Assembly (NCBI GenBank): GCA_017165825.1 | Contig: CM029367.1 | Coordinates: 25,637,607 to 25,701,606, forward strand | Reading direction: 5' to 3' | Origin: Hepsetus odoe | Taxonomy: Eukaryota; Chordata; Actinopteri; Characiformes; Hepsetidae | Length of the DNA stretch: 64,000 nucleotides | Part shown: piece after piece, positions 1 through 12,555 of the stretch | How positions within the stretch are numbered: the first letter of the stretch is position 1 | Layout: every line of letters starts with the position of its first letter | Notes under the pieces: generated by a model | The model's input: only the letters and a program-made list of their open reading frames with translations | Told to the model about the DNA's origin: nothing | Database searches by the model: none | Position numbers and translations under genes: made by a program

Positions 1-206
1 TTGAGGCGACTGCGCTTGAACTTGCCTTTCCTCTTCTTGACGTTTGGTTTATCCTTGTTCAGCTGAAAAATAAGGATGTTGAGCTCACGCTCAAGCACGT
101 TGATCTCCCTTTCGGCCAACTGTTGCTCCCTCCTCTTCAGGAGCTCTTCGTGAGACTTCTGCTGCAGTGCTGCCCGCGTTAACTCTTCCTCACGTGAACG
201 CAGCTC
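1..206 (-). CDS. map3k21: map3k21 coding exon 5, partial (leucine zippers and basic region)
   Basis: Acceptor TTTCCAG; the exon starts at 206 and continues past position 1. It encodes ELRSREEELTRAALQQKSHE, a heptad-rich stretch with LAEREINVLERELNILIFQL, then the basic KKRKGKFKRSRL. These are the dimerisation zippers and basic segment typical of MLKs. No donor is seen before the edge. Confidence 0.92.
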
Positions 207-3200
207 CTGGAAAGGTGCAAGGTTTAAAAGACTCCTAATGATGATGACGTTTTTGCACCTTTTGAAGGCTCCATAAAAAACTAGGCCATACTAAAAATTC
301 ACCAGTTATACTTCACTAATATTTATTTCTTTCTCACGGGAAACCATTAAGTGGTAATGGAAAATAAATCATTTAAAAGACTAAAGTGTAAATTCTGCCC
401 TAAACACCCTACCCATTAAGTCACATTATTGTAGCTAGCAAGATGGTGCTAAAGATTTTACAAATGATCAAAAACAAAACTGTTTACTGAAACTTAAATC
501 CAGTTTAAGCTACAGTTATTTCTGACACATTGATCCACATGTTCTTACTCATTTATTGCTATAAATTCAAATGAACAGCATAAAGGAGTTCAACAGTTTG
601 CTCATAAAAAATGTCTGTTCATCAGATTCATTGAGATTTGCTGAGACTTCCCCGTGGGTACTATTAGTTGTATAAGGTCAAAGTTGACTCCACAATCCAC
701 ACTTGATGACTGCACACAGAACAGAGCCTAGAGGTTCTCCAGTGACAGGACAACAATTTGTGACAATGATTTTTAAACGTACTGCTGCAGCTCTACAACA
801 GTGCAGGAACTCAAACAAGTCACATTTAATTTGTTCTGATTATAAATTAAAAACCTAGTTTTGTTTAAAACGGCCTGGCAGACAGTTTTAATTAGAAACA
901 AATATCACTATTATGTTTGTCAAAATATTGACCTTGCAATGTCTGTACCTACCATATACTTTTTTATTTTTGTATACATTTTTTGACATGTATGTTTATC
1001 AATAACCTTATTTGTGACCTAATTACTGAATTAGCAGCTCATAATTTTAGTCAAGTGAAGTAAGAATAAGACGCGCATTTAAAGAAGAGGGAGCGGTACC
1101 TTCTCTTTAGTTCGCAGCTCATCAAACATCTCCTGAATCTCCACCCTCCAATCCTCCTGCATTGAATGGAAAGAGTCCTGTGGCATTGTGGCCATCACTG
1201 CTTCTTCTATAGCTGTCAACTGATCCAGGATGGCAGCGAATGCGGGTCGGATGTGAGGATCTTGCTCCCAGCACTCTACAGGTCAACACATACAATTAAT
1301 GCAGATTGCACAGTTAAGTCATTGTTGCCCATTGCTATGAGGATCAATAAGATGCTAAATCTAGCATCTTGCAATGTGCCTTGTCTTACTCATAACAGAA
1401 ACGTCAGGGTACATTGATCATGCATTTCCTGACAAAATGCAACATTCTAACAGCTGGTTGTATAACGTTCTAGAATGAGAAAACACAAGACAAACAAACT
1501 CAAATGTTCTTGAATGGTGTGATTAGGGAAGAGAACATTTTAGAAAGTTCTTCTGAATCAGGAAACCTCATGTGAGCACAGAAGAGCTCTAGAACAGTGA
1601 GAAGGACAGCAAGAATCTGGAAGAGAATATTCTAAATCACTCTAGAATAGTATGAAAATAAAACAGCAGTCCAGAACAGTTAGAACGGAGAAAAACATGT
1701 TAGTGTTTTAATCACACGTCCATGAAAAGTCAGTATCTGGTTTTTTGTTTTTTTTTTTTAAATATATTGTGATCATGTTCTCAAGTTTTATCAAATCAAA
1801 GTTACCTTCCATGAGCTTGGCAAAAGGTTCCGGACAAGTAGATGGGATGGGAAGTGTTAATTTGTTGACCGCCACTCCATATGCAACTGCCAAACCATCA
1901 ATACCACGATACGGCACCTCACCTGTCAGCAGTTCCCAGAGGAGCACCCCATAACTAAAGAGATCGAAAGACAAATTATTTTTTCCCCCTCACAGTGTTG
2001 ACACATATTTAAAAAAGGGGCTGGCCTAGATCGCGGTCACTCTGTTTTAAATACCCTAAAGTCTGGTCTTACCTCCATACATCACTGCCTTTGGAGAACA
2101 GGGAAGACTTGATGACCTCAGGAGCCATCCAAGAGTATGTGCCAGCAGCACTCATTTTGGTTGTCTTGTGCCACTCTCTGGCAAGGCCAAAGTCAGTGAT
2201 CTTCAGTGTCTTCCTACCAATGTCATTGTTCTCAATTTTTTCAAGTAACAAAACTGTAGGAAGAAAACGAAGGAATATGAGCAAGGAAGATTAAAGCCAT
2301 TCAACCTGATATACTTAATAAATACAGTCTAAATAAATCGGAAGCGAATTAAGCATTGACAAAACTACAAGCATTTAAAGACAAAGACTAGAGGAAATTT
2401 GACAGTATCTGTTACATTTACATTTACGGCATTTAGCAGACGCTCTTATCCAGAGCGACTTCCATGTCCTAATTACAGGGACAGTCCCCCCTGGAGCAGC
2501 TCAGGGTTAAGGGTCTTGCTCAGGGACCCAGTGGTGGTAGTGCTAGAGGTGGGATTCGAACCGGGGACCTCTTGATCCAGAGGTCCATAGGCAAGTACCC
2601 TACCACTAGACCACCGCTACCCCTGTTAACGAATAAAGTCACGCAAGTATATGCACACACATTTTAATTTGAGTTTAAAGTCTATACTATTCATTATAAT
2701 GAAAACCTAGAAACATTTTCCGCAACAAAACAATACTTGGTAGAAACATTCATTAACAGTTGTTCAGTAATATTCATTACATGGTTCATTTTTGCTCCTG
2801 GAAGCATAGCAGGAAGCAGGCTTCTCTGCAGCCCAAACTGTCCACTGGCTGGAGTAAGTGTTTCAGGATAGTCAGACACTCCAAATACAGTTACAACATT
2901 TAACCTTTCCTTAATCTCTGGACTTAATAAAATTAGGGTTGTCGCAATTGCATGAAGAAAATAAATTACTATACAAAGAACACTGACTGATAATTTTCCA
3001 TTTGAATGATATACAGAGAAAATGCAGGTAATTTAAAAAAGCAACTGAATGTCACAAAGAGAGAAAACCCATGTCAACAGTGTGTCAACCATATGCCTTT
3101 GTTAGCAGTTACAAATTGTAGGCATGTGAATTTTTATTTTTTTTATTCAATTGTATATTTGCCCGGTTAATACACAAAAAAATTGCTAGGTTACTCAATT

Positions 3201-6200
3201 ATTGAGTTTTTTTCACTGCAATATCTGAAGTGCCTTATGCACACAAATGGATACTTGACTCTTAAAGGTTAAACCGTGAGTGTTATATACAATCATCAGC
3301 CATTACTTTAATCCACTTTTCTAGCATTGTTTAGGCCCACCTTGTACCGCCAAAATGGCTCTGAACCATCGAAGCTCGGACATCACAAGAAAGTGTGCCA
3401 TGGTCTCTGGCACCAAGACATTAACCACAGCTCCTTTAAGTCAAGCAAGCTGCGAGATGGGGAGTCCATGAATCAGGCAAGTTTTTCTAGCACACTCCAC
3501 TCAATCAGATTGAGATAAAGGGACTTTGGGGCCAAATCAACACCATGAAGCCCTGATCAGGCTGCCCACACCACCACTGAACATTATTGTCAGTGTGGCA
3601 GGTCATCCTGCAGAAAGAGACCACAGCAATTATTAATTGTTGTTACCATAAATGGGTATTCCTTTAGGAATGTTTAGGCTTGTGGTACATGTCAAAGGCC
3701 CAGTCACATGAATGCCAGGAACCAAGGTTTCCCAGTAGAACACTTCCAAGAGCATCACACTGCCTCCTTCAGCTTGCCTTCTCATAACTATGCATCATTT
3801 TCCCCAGGCACCTAATGAACACTCACCCGGCTGTCTGCCTGACATGCCTTGATGCTCAGGTGCCCTCCGCATCGGACACCTTTCTAACAACCATTAACTT
3901 ATTTAACTTTTGCTACTTAAGCTTCACACATCACTGGTACAGCTGTCCTCTCTTGTACCACCGTAAGGTTCCATCCTCTGCATACAAAAAACAGGCAACC
4001 CAGTCTGACCCTAATTAAAGTCATTCACATCTTGTCCATAGTTCTTGCTTGAAACACATCAACTTCAAGATCTGTTTGCTGACAATATATCTGACCATTT
4101 CACATGTGCCACTCTAATGAGATAATACATGTTATTCATTTTACCCGGTCAATTAATTTATATTGTGGTTTCTCTGTGAATGTTAACCTTTACTTTAATT
4201 CATTTCTTTTTTAAAATTTTGAAACTTTTTGTGTCATTTCTGGGCATGGGCATGGGCATGGGGTTTTTATTTGGTGGTGGGAGGATCGAATCCCACCTCC
4301 AGCACTATCACCATTGGGTTCCTGAGAAAGACCCTGACTTACATTTACATTTACGGCATTTAGCAGACGCTCTTATCCAGAGCGACTTCCATGTCCTAAT
4401 TACAGGGACAGTCCCCCTGGAGCAACTCAGGGTTAAGGGTCTTGCTCAGGGACCCAGTGGTGGTAGTGCCATAGGTGGGATTCGAACCTGGGACCTCTTG
4501 AGCCATAGGTCCGTAGGCAAGTATCCTACCACTGGACCCACCGCCATCCTGACTTGGAAGTTGGACACTCTGGATAAGAGTGTCTTCTAAATACCGTAAA
4601 TGTATGTATGTCGTAATTATATGAACATGAAATTACGAAAATGGTTTACTGTTGTGTGTGGTACTGGCTTTGTGCTAGAACAGAAACTTCTTGTCTGTCT
4701 GTTTTTAGTGGCATAGGGCACTGCTGGAGAGCTATGTTAGCTCTCTGACTACATGCTCACTTATGAGACCGATGAAACATGTAACAGAAAGTGAGAGAAC
4801 ACTTGCATTAAGCACTTCAAATAGCTTATACCTTTTGATTTTACTTTTTAGCAATTCGTTTGTACAAAGGTCAAATTAAAGAGGTCTGCTTACACTTGTC
4901 TGCTTATAAAATTTACCCATAGATATATATATATATTTTACAATCAAACATTTATGCTTAGATTTTTTAAATCAAGATCATGTTCCTTATTTCAAACCCC
5001 CCCCACCCTATTTGTTCAAGAAGGATCCAATCTTCATCTGTATGCATAAGTACATTAATTAAAGTCTTAATATGCCTTAATTTGACATACCATTACTCCT
5101 CTTGGATTCTTGGAAGCAGTTTCCTCTTTCTGCCCTGTTTTGTTTTTAACTTGTTTTTCCTTTTATATTAAATGGTTTTGTTCATAAAGATCAGAGCCCC
5201 TTGTGACATAAAACGCCTAACATGACTGCACTCGTTTAAATGGTCACCTTCAATTATACAGGGCAAGCTGCTTTAGTTCCAATTCACCAACAATAAACTC
5301 TCCAATGCGGTAAAGGTTTTCTGAAAGCGTTTCCAAAAAGTCCCAAAGAGCAAATCAAAATGGTATTTTTAAATCACCCATTCACTCACTGTCCAGTTAA
5401 ATTATAGATACAGTCCTTTCGTATCACAGCAGCTCACAGTCATGTCAAATGACCAATTTTTTATTTGCAAACATCTAGTCTGATCTCAAATTGCGTGGTT
5501 CATAGAGTATCACACCATCTGCATGTAAGTTTAATAGGTAAAGAATTTCGAATGACTGTTATAAGCAGTTTTTAATTGCATTGCTATCTGCCATTTTACA
5601 AACAAATGCATGCGTTATCTAGAATGATCCGATTTTTGGTACTAAACTAGGGATTCCTTTTTTAAACAGCTTTGGTTGGTTGCGTACAATGAATCTCAGC
5701 TGTTTCTCAAATGCCCTGTGACAGCTTAAGATAGCTGAGGACAAGCTTTTAAAAAGAACATGGCAGGATCAAGGTTAATGGTTTCGAAACAAATCTCACA
5801 CAAAAAACATACAGTACAAAACAAACATTGCAATGCATTAGAGCCAGCTTCCAGTCTATTGTTGAGAAGAAATTAAAGTTTTAAAGGGGGGTTTAAAGTT
5901 TTTATGAATGAATCAGCTTTACTGGACAGCAAACCTGTAATCTGTTTTAATGTTAGTCCCAATATAATATATGGCAGGCTTACAAACTTGTAAAGACTTA
6001 ATTTATATGGGTCTGACGTTAATCTTTATAGCCTAGTAGGCAATCACATTAATCTTAAAGACAACATTATGAACCGTGTTTGCTCTTGTTTGTTTTATAT
6101 CTCTGTTCTTGATTTCTAGCAATTATTTTAATTGTATTCTCAGAATTTATGCTGCAATCCATGTTACAACTTTAAGGGGCAATTTCCAGGGCTCAAGCAT

Positions 6201-9200
6201 CCAAGTTCATTTCATGTCTTCTTCTTTTAATCACACTTACAGATGACAACTTAATAATAATTGATTTTCATTTTAATTCATTTAAAAAACAGTCCTACCT
6301 AAAATTATGTTAATACCAAAACACAAAAATAAACAAATGACTACTTCAGTACCTCGCGCATTAAAAATCCCCTCTTAAACTCCACAAATGGTCCACGCTT
6401 GATCATCTCAAAATTGAACCATTTTGTGGCAGGTTCATTAGGCCAAAAGCCTGTATTATTTATTTAATTTTTTTAAAGCAGGTGCTTAGGTTTCACTGCT
6501 GCAAAGACACAGGCATCCGGAAACAGCCCACCAAGCAGCTCTGTGAACAAGGAAAAAGCTTTCAATGTTTTATGCCAGTGTAACTCTTACACTATTAAAG
6601 AGATTTTGGATTTTTCATATTGTCTCACGGGCAAACAAAATGCCATGAAATGATTATATTTCGAGATGGTCGGACTTAGTGATAAATATTTTTTGAATCT
6701 AGCCAGAACAACATATCTGTGAGCAGGAAAAGTTATCAGTTCCAGTGATCTGTATACAACAGCGGTATGTTGCCTAGAGCTTCAACCCGGACATTGTTCC
6801 CTTTTTCCATTCCGAGTTACGTGCCTTCTTGAGAGTACACATTCCTGAGATTCCTGAACCCTTCGTTTTATGTGCCTGAAACTAAATATTAATGTGTGCT
6901 CTGGGGCCTGGCACTGAGCCCGGTTTCACTACAACTGCTGGCTACAGTTCTGCATTACATATGCTTCCAATCAGAGCAGCTCCCTGTCTTAGACAGAGAA
7001 AGCAGCTGCCATTGAGGAGATTAAATATAATGGAAAATAAGCCTTTCAGGCTGAGGAGTCAAGGCATTCTTGTGACGGTGGTCACCTAGCAACCAGTGCT
7101 TGACCACTCCATTGTACAAACTAGTGTTAAGCTTTTGCCCCCTCATTAGCGACATTCCTTCGAGTGAGGTATTAAAAGATTAGGGCACACAAACACCAAC
7201 ACTGCTGACTTTCTGCTGTGTTTTTTGGGACAATCACTGCTCTTCAAGCTTGGCCACCGAGTACATGGCTTGTTTAACAATACACTGCCATTTTCCCATG
7301 TAAAATTTAAAAAGAGCTGCAGGGCTTGTGATTCGAGAACGCTAGTCATGCCTGCCTAACAATGTATCTTCCACCTTCAACCTGCTCAGTAATGCCACAG
7401 CTGAATGACCAGGGAGCTCCCTTGTTCAATGGGGTTCTCCTTACGAAGAGCTGAAAGCACCGAGTGACAGAAAAGGCCTAACACACCGTGGGTGGTGTCC
7501 TGACTGCAGCCCTAAGCAAACACACACAACTTTTCAATTAAGGCCAGCAAGCTTCCAGTGTTGTTTGTCACAATCTTGTGGAGGGACAAACACATTGACT
7601 TGTGTTAACGGTAGATGCAGATACATTGTCTAGCAAAAATATTTCAAATTCAAATTTTTAAACTAGTTTAAAATTCATCAGAAGCACTGGAAGAAATGCA
7701 AAGGATTTTAACCGGCAGGAAAAACACTTCTTTAAATTATCTTCCCAAAATGTACAACTCTGCTTCCACTATCCCAAAAGTTTCCCCAATAAGGCTCCTC
7801 TAAATCAGTTTAAATCCCTCTTTTTAATTACTAAAGATTAGTAGATACATCACTGGTCCAAGTTCAAAGGAGCACTAAAACAGATTATTTCTGAAAAGCC
7901 AAGAAAAAGCTTTGGATAAAGGCGGGCATTCACTGTATCATTTTCAAAAGTGTCTGGATTTGAGCTGCTTGGACAATACTTTCAGCAACCTTCACATCAG
8001 ACCGTATATGATTTACACATATGCACATATGATTTAGGTCCAAGATAGATTATAAACGCCTGCGCTCCAGATTCCTACACCCAAAATCTGGGTATGTGGG
8101 CACATACTATTCCGAATGTTTACAAAATAACATTGAAACTTGCGACAGGACTTCCCACAGGAACCAGCATGAATGCAGCGATGCAGTATTTGTTTCTAAA
8201 AAAAGACTCAAGTGTTAACTTCCCTGTTCTCTGGTAGCAATGCCAGAAACTTTAGAGACAAATCAACCTCAAGTGCATAAAAAACATGAATGCGATTAGT
8301 TTGGGGAGTGGATTAATCCCAATTAAATAATAACGTAAATATTATGCTAATTATTTTCATACATCACCCAAGCCTAGTTGTACAAAAATACATTTAAGAA
8401 TAAATTTCCATTCTGTACTTCTATATATTCCATTAGTTTCTCCCTTGTTTAAAATAGGAAATAGCTAGGCTACCTTTAAAATAAGCTGAAATCCATCATC
8501 ACACATTCTTACAAACTAACTACACACCTCGCACCTTAAAGTGCAAAAACTTACATGCAAGCTGATGCAAAAAAGTATTTGAGAGTGTTTGGAAGAAAAA
8601 AAAAAAAGAAAAAAAAAAGACTAATGACCACTAAAGTGTATTTTGATAGCTTATGGCAAAAAGCCCAGTTGTAGCTATGTAGCCTTGGTTGTAGCCTTGT
8701 AGCCTGATATGACAATATATACAATTTTGGAGAGAGGAATAGCTTAAATCGCTATTTCAAATAGACCCGCAGTTTAAACAAAGACAAAACTGCCTAGAAA
8801 GTAGGCATAGCATCATGCATGTACACCATCCAAATACCACCATTATAAGCACCTAACACAAGCCAAAATTCACTACTGAACACAACTGTCCAAACTTTTG
8901 ACTACACAATTCTTCAGTGTGGCAAGGCAAGCAGTATGAAATTAGCATTAAAGATTTAAAAAAGGCCTAAAGTTTTAAAGACCTCCAATATGCATTATTT
9001 CAAAATGAATTCATGCTTTGAAACAACTGCAATACCTTTTAAAAGCTTTTAATAATATAGCAGATAATGATCATCTAGTCTGTAGAAGACCAGCCACATC
9101 TGTTTTCATGGTTTAACTGCAGATGGATTAAACAGGCTTCTCATCTACAGGGATACCGTGTTACACTCTGCTGTAAATGTTCAAATTATCTTATAAAGTA

Positions 9201-10017
9201 AAAGTTGGTAACCTAATAAAACAGAGCTTACATTTAAGTACCAAGACAGTACTGCTCTCATTTTAACACCGGTGAAACTCACTGCTAAACAAAACAAATT
9301 ATGGTTAAAACAGTCTGTAGTTGGTAGATAACGGGACATTATTTCAGTGAGAGCCAGCTGTTTAAACTCTTACGTCATTTCACATCCTCTTAAGACTAGG
9401 ACTAACCAACAAGAAGCTAACAAGAAAAACACACAGACACACAATCACTCCACAACAGCTGGAGAGAGATTTTTGCATTTTTATAGTATCACCTTGAGAA
9501 GTAGTGAAAATGGTGACTGGATAGTTATTGTTGGATTTTAATTTACAAAGACAACACATTAACTTTAAGTTAAGCGAACACACTTATTAATTTGTATCTA
9601 TATCTTTGAAGTCCTGCCCAAACCTACACCTACGTATTCAAATAGACCAAAAAAATGGACAAAAAAAAATTCAAAAATTAAATAGACCTAAAAAAAAAAA
9701 AAAACAAAAAAAAAAAAAAAAAACCTACCAAATTCTGTTGTTTTCACAAGGCAAACCCTGTAAAGTCTACTGTACTGGAGCAAAACACTTAAACACTAAG
9801 TGGATTGCAGTGTGTATGATATCTTTAACAATTTTACCCTGAAAGTCTGCCAATGTGCTAATTTTGCAGGTCAGTACTATTTCATCTATGTAGGGTATTC
9901 CTAATTCTGAGGCAGTAGCATATACATAGAATTCATTTTAAAAGAGAATTTGAAAACTAGACTGGAATTTAATGATTAACTTGTTAATTGCAAAAGAAAA
10001 TACCAATGTAACAAACT

Positions 10018-10076
<59 letters not shown>

Positions 10077-10107
10077 GAGAGACAGAGAGACAGAGAGAGA
10101 GAGAGAC

Positions 10108-10141
<34 letters not shown>

Positions 10142-10932
10142 GACAAACATCAGAAAGCAAAGGAAAAAAAAAAAAAAAGACTTGAATTTTGCTTACTATT
10201 GCTGGACTTCAGGTCTCGGTGGATGATAGGCACCACTGCTTCTTCGTGGAGGTAGTGCATGCCTCTTGCAATCTGCACAGCCCAGTTAACCAGAATGTGA
10301 GGGGGTATCCTCCTGCCTGTGAGGGCTCGATTGAGGGTGCCCCCTCGAGCATACTCCATAACCAGACACAAGTTAGGCTCCTCTAAACACACTCCCTCAA
10401 GTTTGATGATGTTGAGATGCTGCAGCATGGAGAAGAGTTTGGCCTCCTGCTTCACACTCTCTGCTGTAGCCATGATGTCTTCATCAGGGTCCTGGCGGGC
10501 TGCTTTCACCGCTACCTCCTGCTCCTTCCAGGTGCCTCGGTACACCTTACCGAAACCTCCAACTCCGATGATCTCCTCAAGCACCAGCTCACTGAAGGGG
10601 ATCTGCACAGGGGAAGCAGGCACAGCTTCTCCTCGGTAAACAGGGGGCTGGTAGGTAACATAGTTGGAGGGGAAGATGCCCACACGGTGGTTGAGCTTGC
10701 CAGTCCACCAGCCTTCATCCCCTGAAACAGCCGCATCCTTTGACAACACCTCTACCACATCGCCGCGCCGCAGGCTCAGCTCATCTTCACCGCTGGCCTC
10801 GTAGTCATATGCCGCTGTCCACAGCGAGCGAGAGCGGGAGCATACTGGCGCAGAGTGAGGGGGCCACGGGCGGACAGGGGGCTCACCTCGGTGCCCATCA
10901 CCGTTCGGGGAAACGGCCTGGGGAACATCCAT
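1..10932 (-). CDS. map3k21: map3k21 (MLK4), mixed-lineage MAP3K, 5' part of gene (3' end off window)
   Basis: Serine/threonine MAP kinase kinase kinase that acts in the cytosol upstream of JNK/p38 and ERK pathways. Five coding exons join in phase: 10197-10932, 2073-2253, 1806-1954, 1100-1275 and 1-206, about 482 codons so far. Order: Pro-rich N-terminus, SH3 (about residues 38-92), kinase domain (about 113-385), start of the leucine zippers (from about 415). Catalytic parts are all visible: P-loop IGVGGFGKV (122-130), VAVK lysine 143, HRD 238-240, DFG 266-268, APE 289-291. The zippers (dimerisation), basic region and long C-terminal tail of the family continue beyond position 1. MLK4 is preferred over MLK1/2/3 because LYDYEA-type SH3 wording, the stretch EVIKSSLFSKGSD and ECW.QDPHIRP follow MLK4 most closely, and because the divergent neighbour is pcnx2, as in human. 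The start ATG at 10932 has an in-frame stop upstream and no earlier in-frame ATG. Paralogue assignment is by eye. Confidence 0.93.
1100..1275 (-). CDS. map3k21: map3k21 coding exon 4 (end of kinase domain, linker)
   Basis: 176 bp, acceptor CTGTAG, donor GTACCG. It encodes ECWEQDPHIRPAFAAILDQL, then TAIEEAVMATMPQDSFHSMQ and EDWRVEIQEMFDELRTKEK. This is the conserved C-terminal kinase helix (C-W-x2-D-P-x2-R-P) and the start of the helical region leading to the zippers. It leaves in phase 0. Confidence 0.93.
1806..1954 (-). CDS. map3k21: map3k21 coding exon 3 (kinase C-lobe)
   Basis: 149 bp between CTCTTTAG and GTAACT. It encodes SYGVLLWELLTGEVPYRG, then IDGLAVAYGVAVNKLTLPIP and STCPEPFAKLME. 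It enters in phase 2 (AG|T) and leaves in phase 1 (G|AG), matching its neighbours. Confidence 0.95.
2073..2253 (-). CDS. map3k21: map3k21 coding exon 2 (activation segment)
   Basis: 181 bp bounded by CCTACAG and GTAAGAC; phase 1 in and phase 2 out. It encodes ILLLEKIENNDIGRKTLK, then TDFGLAREWHKTTKMSAAGT and WMAPEVIKSSLFSKGSDVW. This is the DFG motif, the activation loop with its Thr/Ser cluster (T276, T277, S280), and the APE motif. It is nearly identical to vertebrate MLK4 and MLK3 over the activation loop. Confidence 0.95.
2412..2623 (-). repeat. SINE family B (tRNA-derived), minus orientation
   Basis: Read on the minus strand it starts with a tRNA-like head (A-box like TGGTCTAGTGG, B-box GGTTCGAATCC) and ends with the teleost tail TAAATGCCGTAAATGTAAA. 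The same element is at 4341-4547 and 26814-27020. It lies in map3k21 intron 1. Confidence 0.85.
4262..4605 (+). repeat. Older family-B-like SINE split by a younger copy
   Basis: The left part (about 4262-4340) has GGTGGTGGGAGGATCGAATC and 'gggttcctgagaaagaccct'. The right part (4556-4605) has 'ctctggataagagtgtcttc' and 'taaataccgtaaatgta'. Placed together these match the order of the plus-oriented family-B SINE at 26814-27020, with a shortened or deleted middle. The element at 4341-4547 sits between them. Confidence 0.65.
4341..4547 (-). repeat. SINE family B, minus orientation, with 8-bp target duplication
   Basis: Full-length copy, close to the one at 2412-2623. It is flanked by direct repeats CCTGACTT at 4333-4340 and 4548-4555, the mark of L1-type or LINE-aided insertion. 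The target was itself an older plus-oriented element of related sequence (see 4262-4605). Confidence 0.85.
8590..8625. repeat. A-rich simple repeat
   Basis: Runs of A broken by single G residues inside map3k21 intron 1. Confidence 0.8.
9650..9722. repeat. A-rich simple repeat
   Basis: Several poly-A runs separated by short C- or T-containing breaks. A T-rich tract on the coding strand of map3k21 intron 1. Confidence 0.8.
10021..10141. repeat. (GA)n microsatellite, about 120 bp
   Basis: Nearly pure GA dinucleotide repeat with a few GACA interruptions. On the transcribed strand of map3k21 it is a (CU)n tract that begins about 55 nt after the exon 1 donor. The Ser-Leu and Arg-Glu reading frames across it are artefacts. 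Confidence 0.97.
10197..10932 (-). CDS. map3k21: map3k21 coding exon 1 (start, SH3, kinase N-lobe to HRDLKSSN)
   Basis: 736 bp, 245 codons plus one base. It holds the initiator ATG, the SH3 domain with ALYDY-like AAYDYEASGEDELSL and GDEGWWTG, the glycine loop, VAVKAARQDPDEDI and the catalytic loop HRDLKSSN. The donor GTAAGC follows AATA, so the next codon is split A|TT, which is the usual position in MLK genes. Just 3' of the donor on the coding strand lie a T-run and a long (CT)n tract. A possible acceptor (CTCCAG, exon edge about 10962) sits upstream of the ATG, so the 5' UTR may be split. Confidence 0.95.
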
Positions 10933-10962
10933 GGCTCGGGGCCCACAGCACCATAAGGTGTG

Positions 10963-12555
10963 CTGGAGTCAAAGGAAAACATGAAACATCAAACAGTTAA
11001 CAGTAACTGTCATGAAACATTGTAATGTCATTGTAATGCCACCTAAGTAATAACACCAATAATAACAATTTTTGAAGCACTACTAGTAAAATGATCTGAT
11101 TTGCTTTCTGAGTTAAGGCGTTATAAGCTACAACTCTAAACCACTGCTCTGCATTAAAACATCCTAAGGTGTTTCCATTTCCATTTTTATGAAATGCTGA
11201 AACAGTGATTTTACACACAAGACAAGCTCTTTTCATAGAAACATCAATGCAGGTTCAACATCACATTATTAGTGCAGGGAATACAACGTGCTACAGTTCA
11301 TTTATAGGATGATAACTGATCAAAAAGGTATCGCCAAGGACTGAATGTCCAGTGTGTCAACTTAGAAAAAAACTCTAAAGAAAACTACACACATACACAA
11401 TAAAAACAACAAAACAAAAAACAATACACTGTAAAATAGATGATACATGAGGCAAAAGACTGGATCGTACAATAAAGAAATAGTGAAACTAAATGAATAA
11501 AGCACTCTCTGATCTGGTGGGTCCAGGTCTAAGAGGGCATGGGCTCCACTCAGAGTTATGATTTGCTCAGTAATCAGTTCTGTGAAGGAAAGACTTTAGA
11601 AGTAGTAAACACATACCTTACATTTAGCTTCAGGGTGGTAAACCTCTCACTGTTCACAATCCCTGCTCAAGTGAGAACACTGAACAAAAGTGTCCATAGG
11701 AGGTGCCATGCCGTTACCAGCAGGGGAATCCCTACGAAGCCTATAGAGCTGTGAAGTTTCTCATCGGGCCAACAGCCTTGGAGAAGCTGAACTTTCCCTC
11801 TTATCCGAGCGTGGAAAGGTGATCAGGTCCGAGGTGGCTGCGGATCCTCTTTCCACGTGAGCCTGTCTGGGAGTCTCTGAGTCTCGGTCAACACCAGCCT
11901 GAGGGCAGTGTTAGGTTAGCTAGCTCCCTGCCACCTTCCTAAACCGAGGAACACGGTGGACCTTTCAGTCATTTATTCACACAAACCCGGGTAGCAAACT
12001 GCTGCCAGCTTGTAGAGACATTATTCCCGAGGGCTGGAGCCCCCACCGGACCAGGCCACACGTAGTTCAGTTAGCTTTCAGCAACAACGAGGCTACAGGT
12101 GCAAACTGCCTCCTACCTGCCAGAGTCCACTCGAATTTATCCAAACAGACAGGGTCGACACATGGTGAAAAGTGGTCCAAATACTACAAACCACTCCGTC
12201 TATCAAAACCCACGCCGTAGGCCTCCCGTTTCACACGTTAAGCGCTCATTCACAGAAGTCCCAACTTTAGCCACGTCGTGCTAAGACTAACGTTAGCGTT
12301 AGCTTTCTAACGAACTTTCTCTCAACTCCGAACGTTAGCGTCCCGAGGCCCGACACACGGAGCACAGGGCAGCCCGAGTCCGCCTCCGGATAGCACCAGA
12401 GCCAGCCCTGCACTATGGAAGTTTCTGAATCCGAGTAAACTTTTCAAACATTTTAAGACAAGTCCATCCACAAACTCCAGAAACTCAGGCGACCCCCTGA
12501 CCGCACGGAGACGAACTGCGCGCCAGCCGATTGGTCGGTCCGGCTCACGTGACCC
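10963..12555 (-). promoter_or_regulatory. map3k21: Probable map3k21 5' leader and CpG-rich promoter
   Basis: CpG density rises at about 11750-12560. On the minus strand an inverted CCAAT (ATTGG at 12530-12534) and an E-box TCACGTGA (12545-12552, USF/MiT-type) lie just upstream of the likely start. A candidate leader exon could run from about 12500 to 12117, ending in CTGGCAG|GTAGG, and splice to the CTCCAG acceptor near 10963. The leader splice is inferred; no TATA box is seen. Confidence 0.45.

Larger units (their letters stand above)
207..2072 (-). other. map3k21 introns 2-4 (207-1099, 1276-1805, 1955-2072)
   Basis: Three short AT-rich introns inside the kinase and zipper coding region. 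All have GT-AG ends when read on the minus strand. Around 1420-1690 there is a faintly repetitive run of 'tctagaa' and 'ctagaac' words, perhaps an old degraded tandem repeat. No SINE or other coding signal is seen. Confidence 0.7.
2254..10196 (-). other. map3k21 intron 1 (7.9 kb)
   Basis: AT-rich intron between the exon holding HRDLKSSN and the exon holding the DFG motif. It contains family-B SINEs at 2412-2623 and 4341-4547, an interrupted older element at about 4262-4605, poly-A tracts (8598-8620, about 9690-9722) and the (GA)n microsatellite at 10021-10141. The rest (about 4610-9650) shows no coding or structural signal that I can support. Confidence 0.75.

Noticed and set aside
9972..10226. 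Open frames of Arg-Glu and Ser-Leu repeats
   Set aside because: They are translations of the (GA)n microsatellite at 10021-10141.
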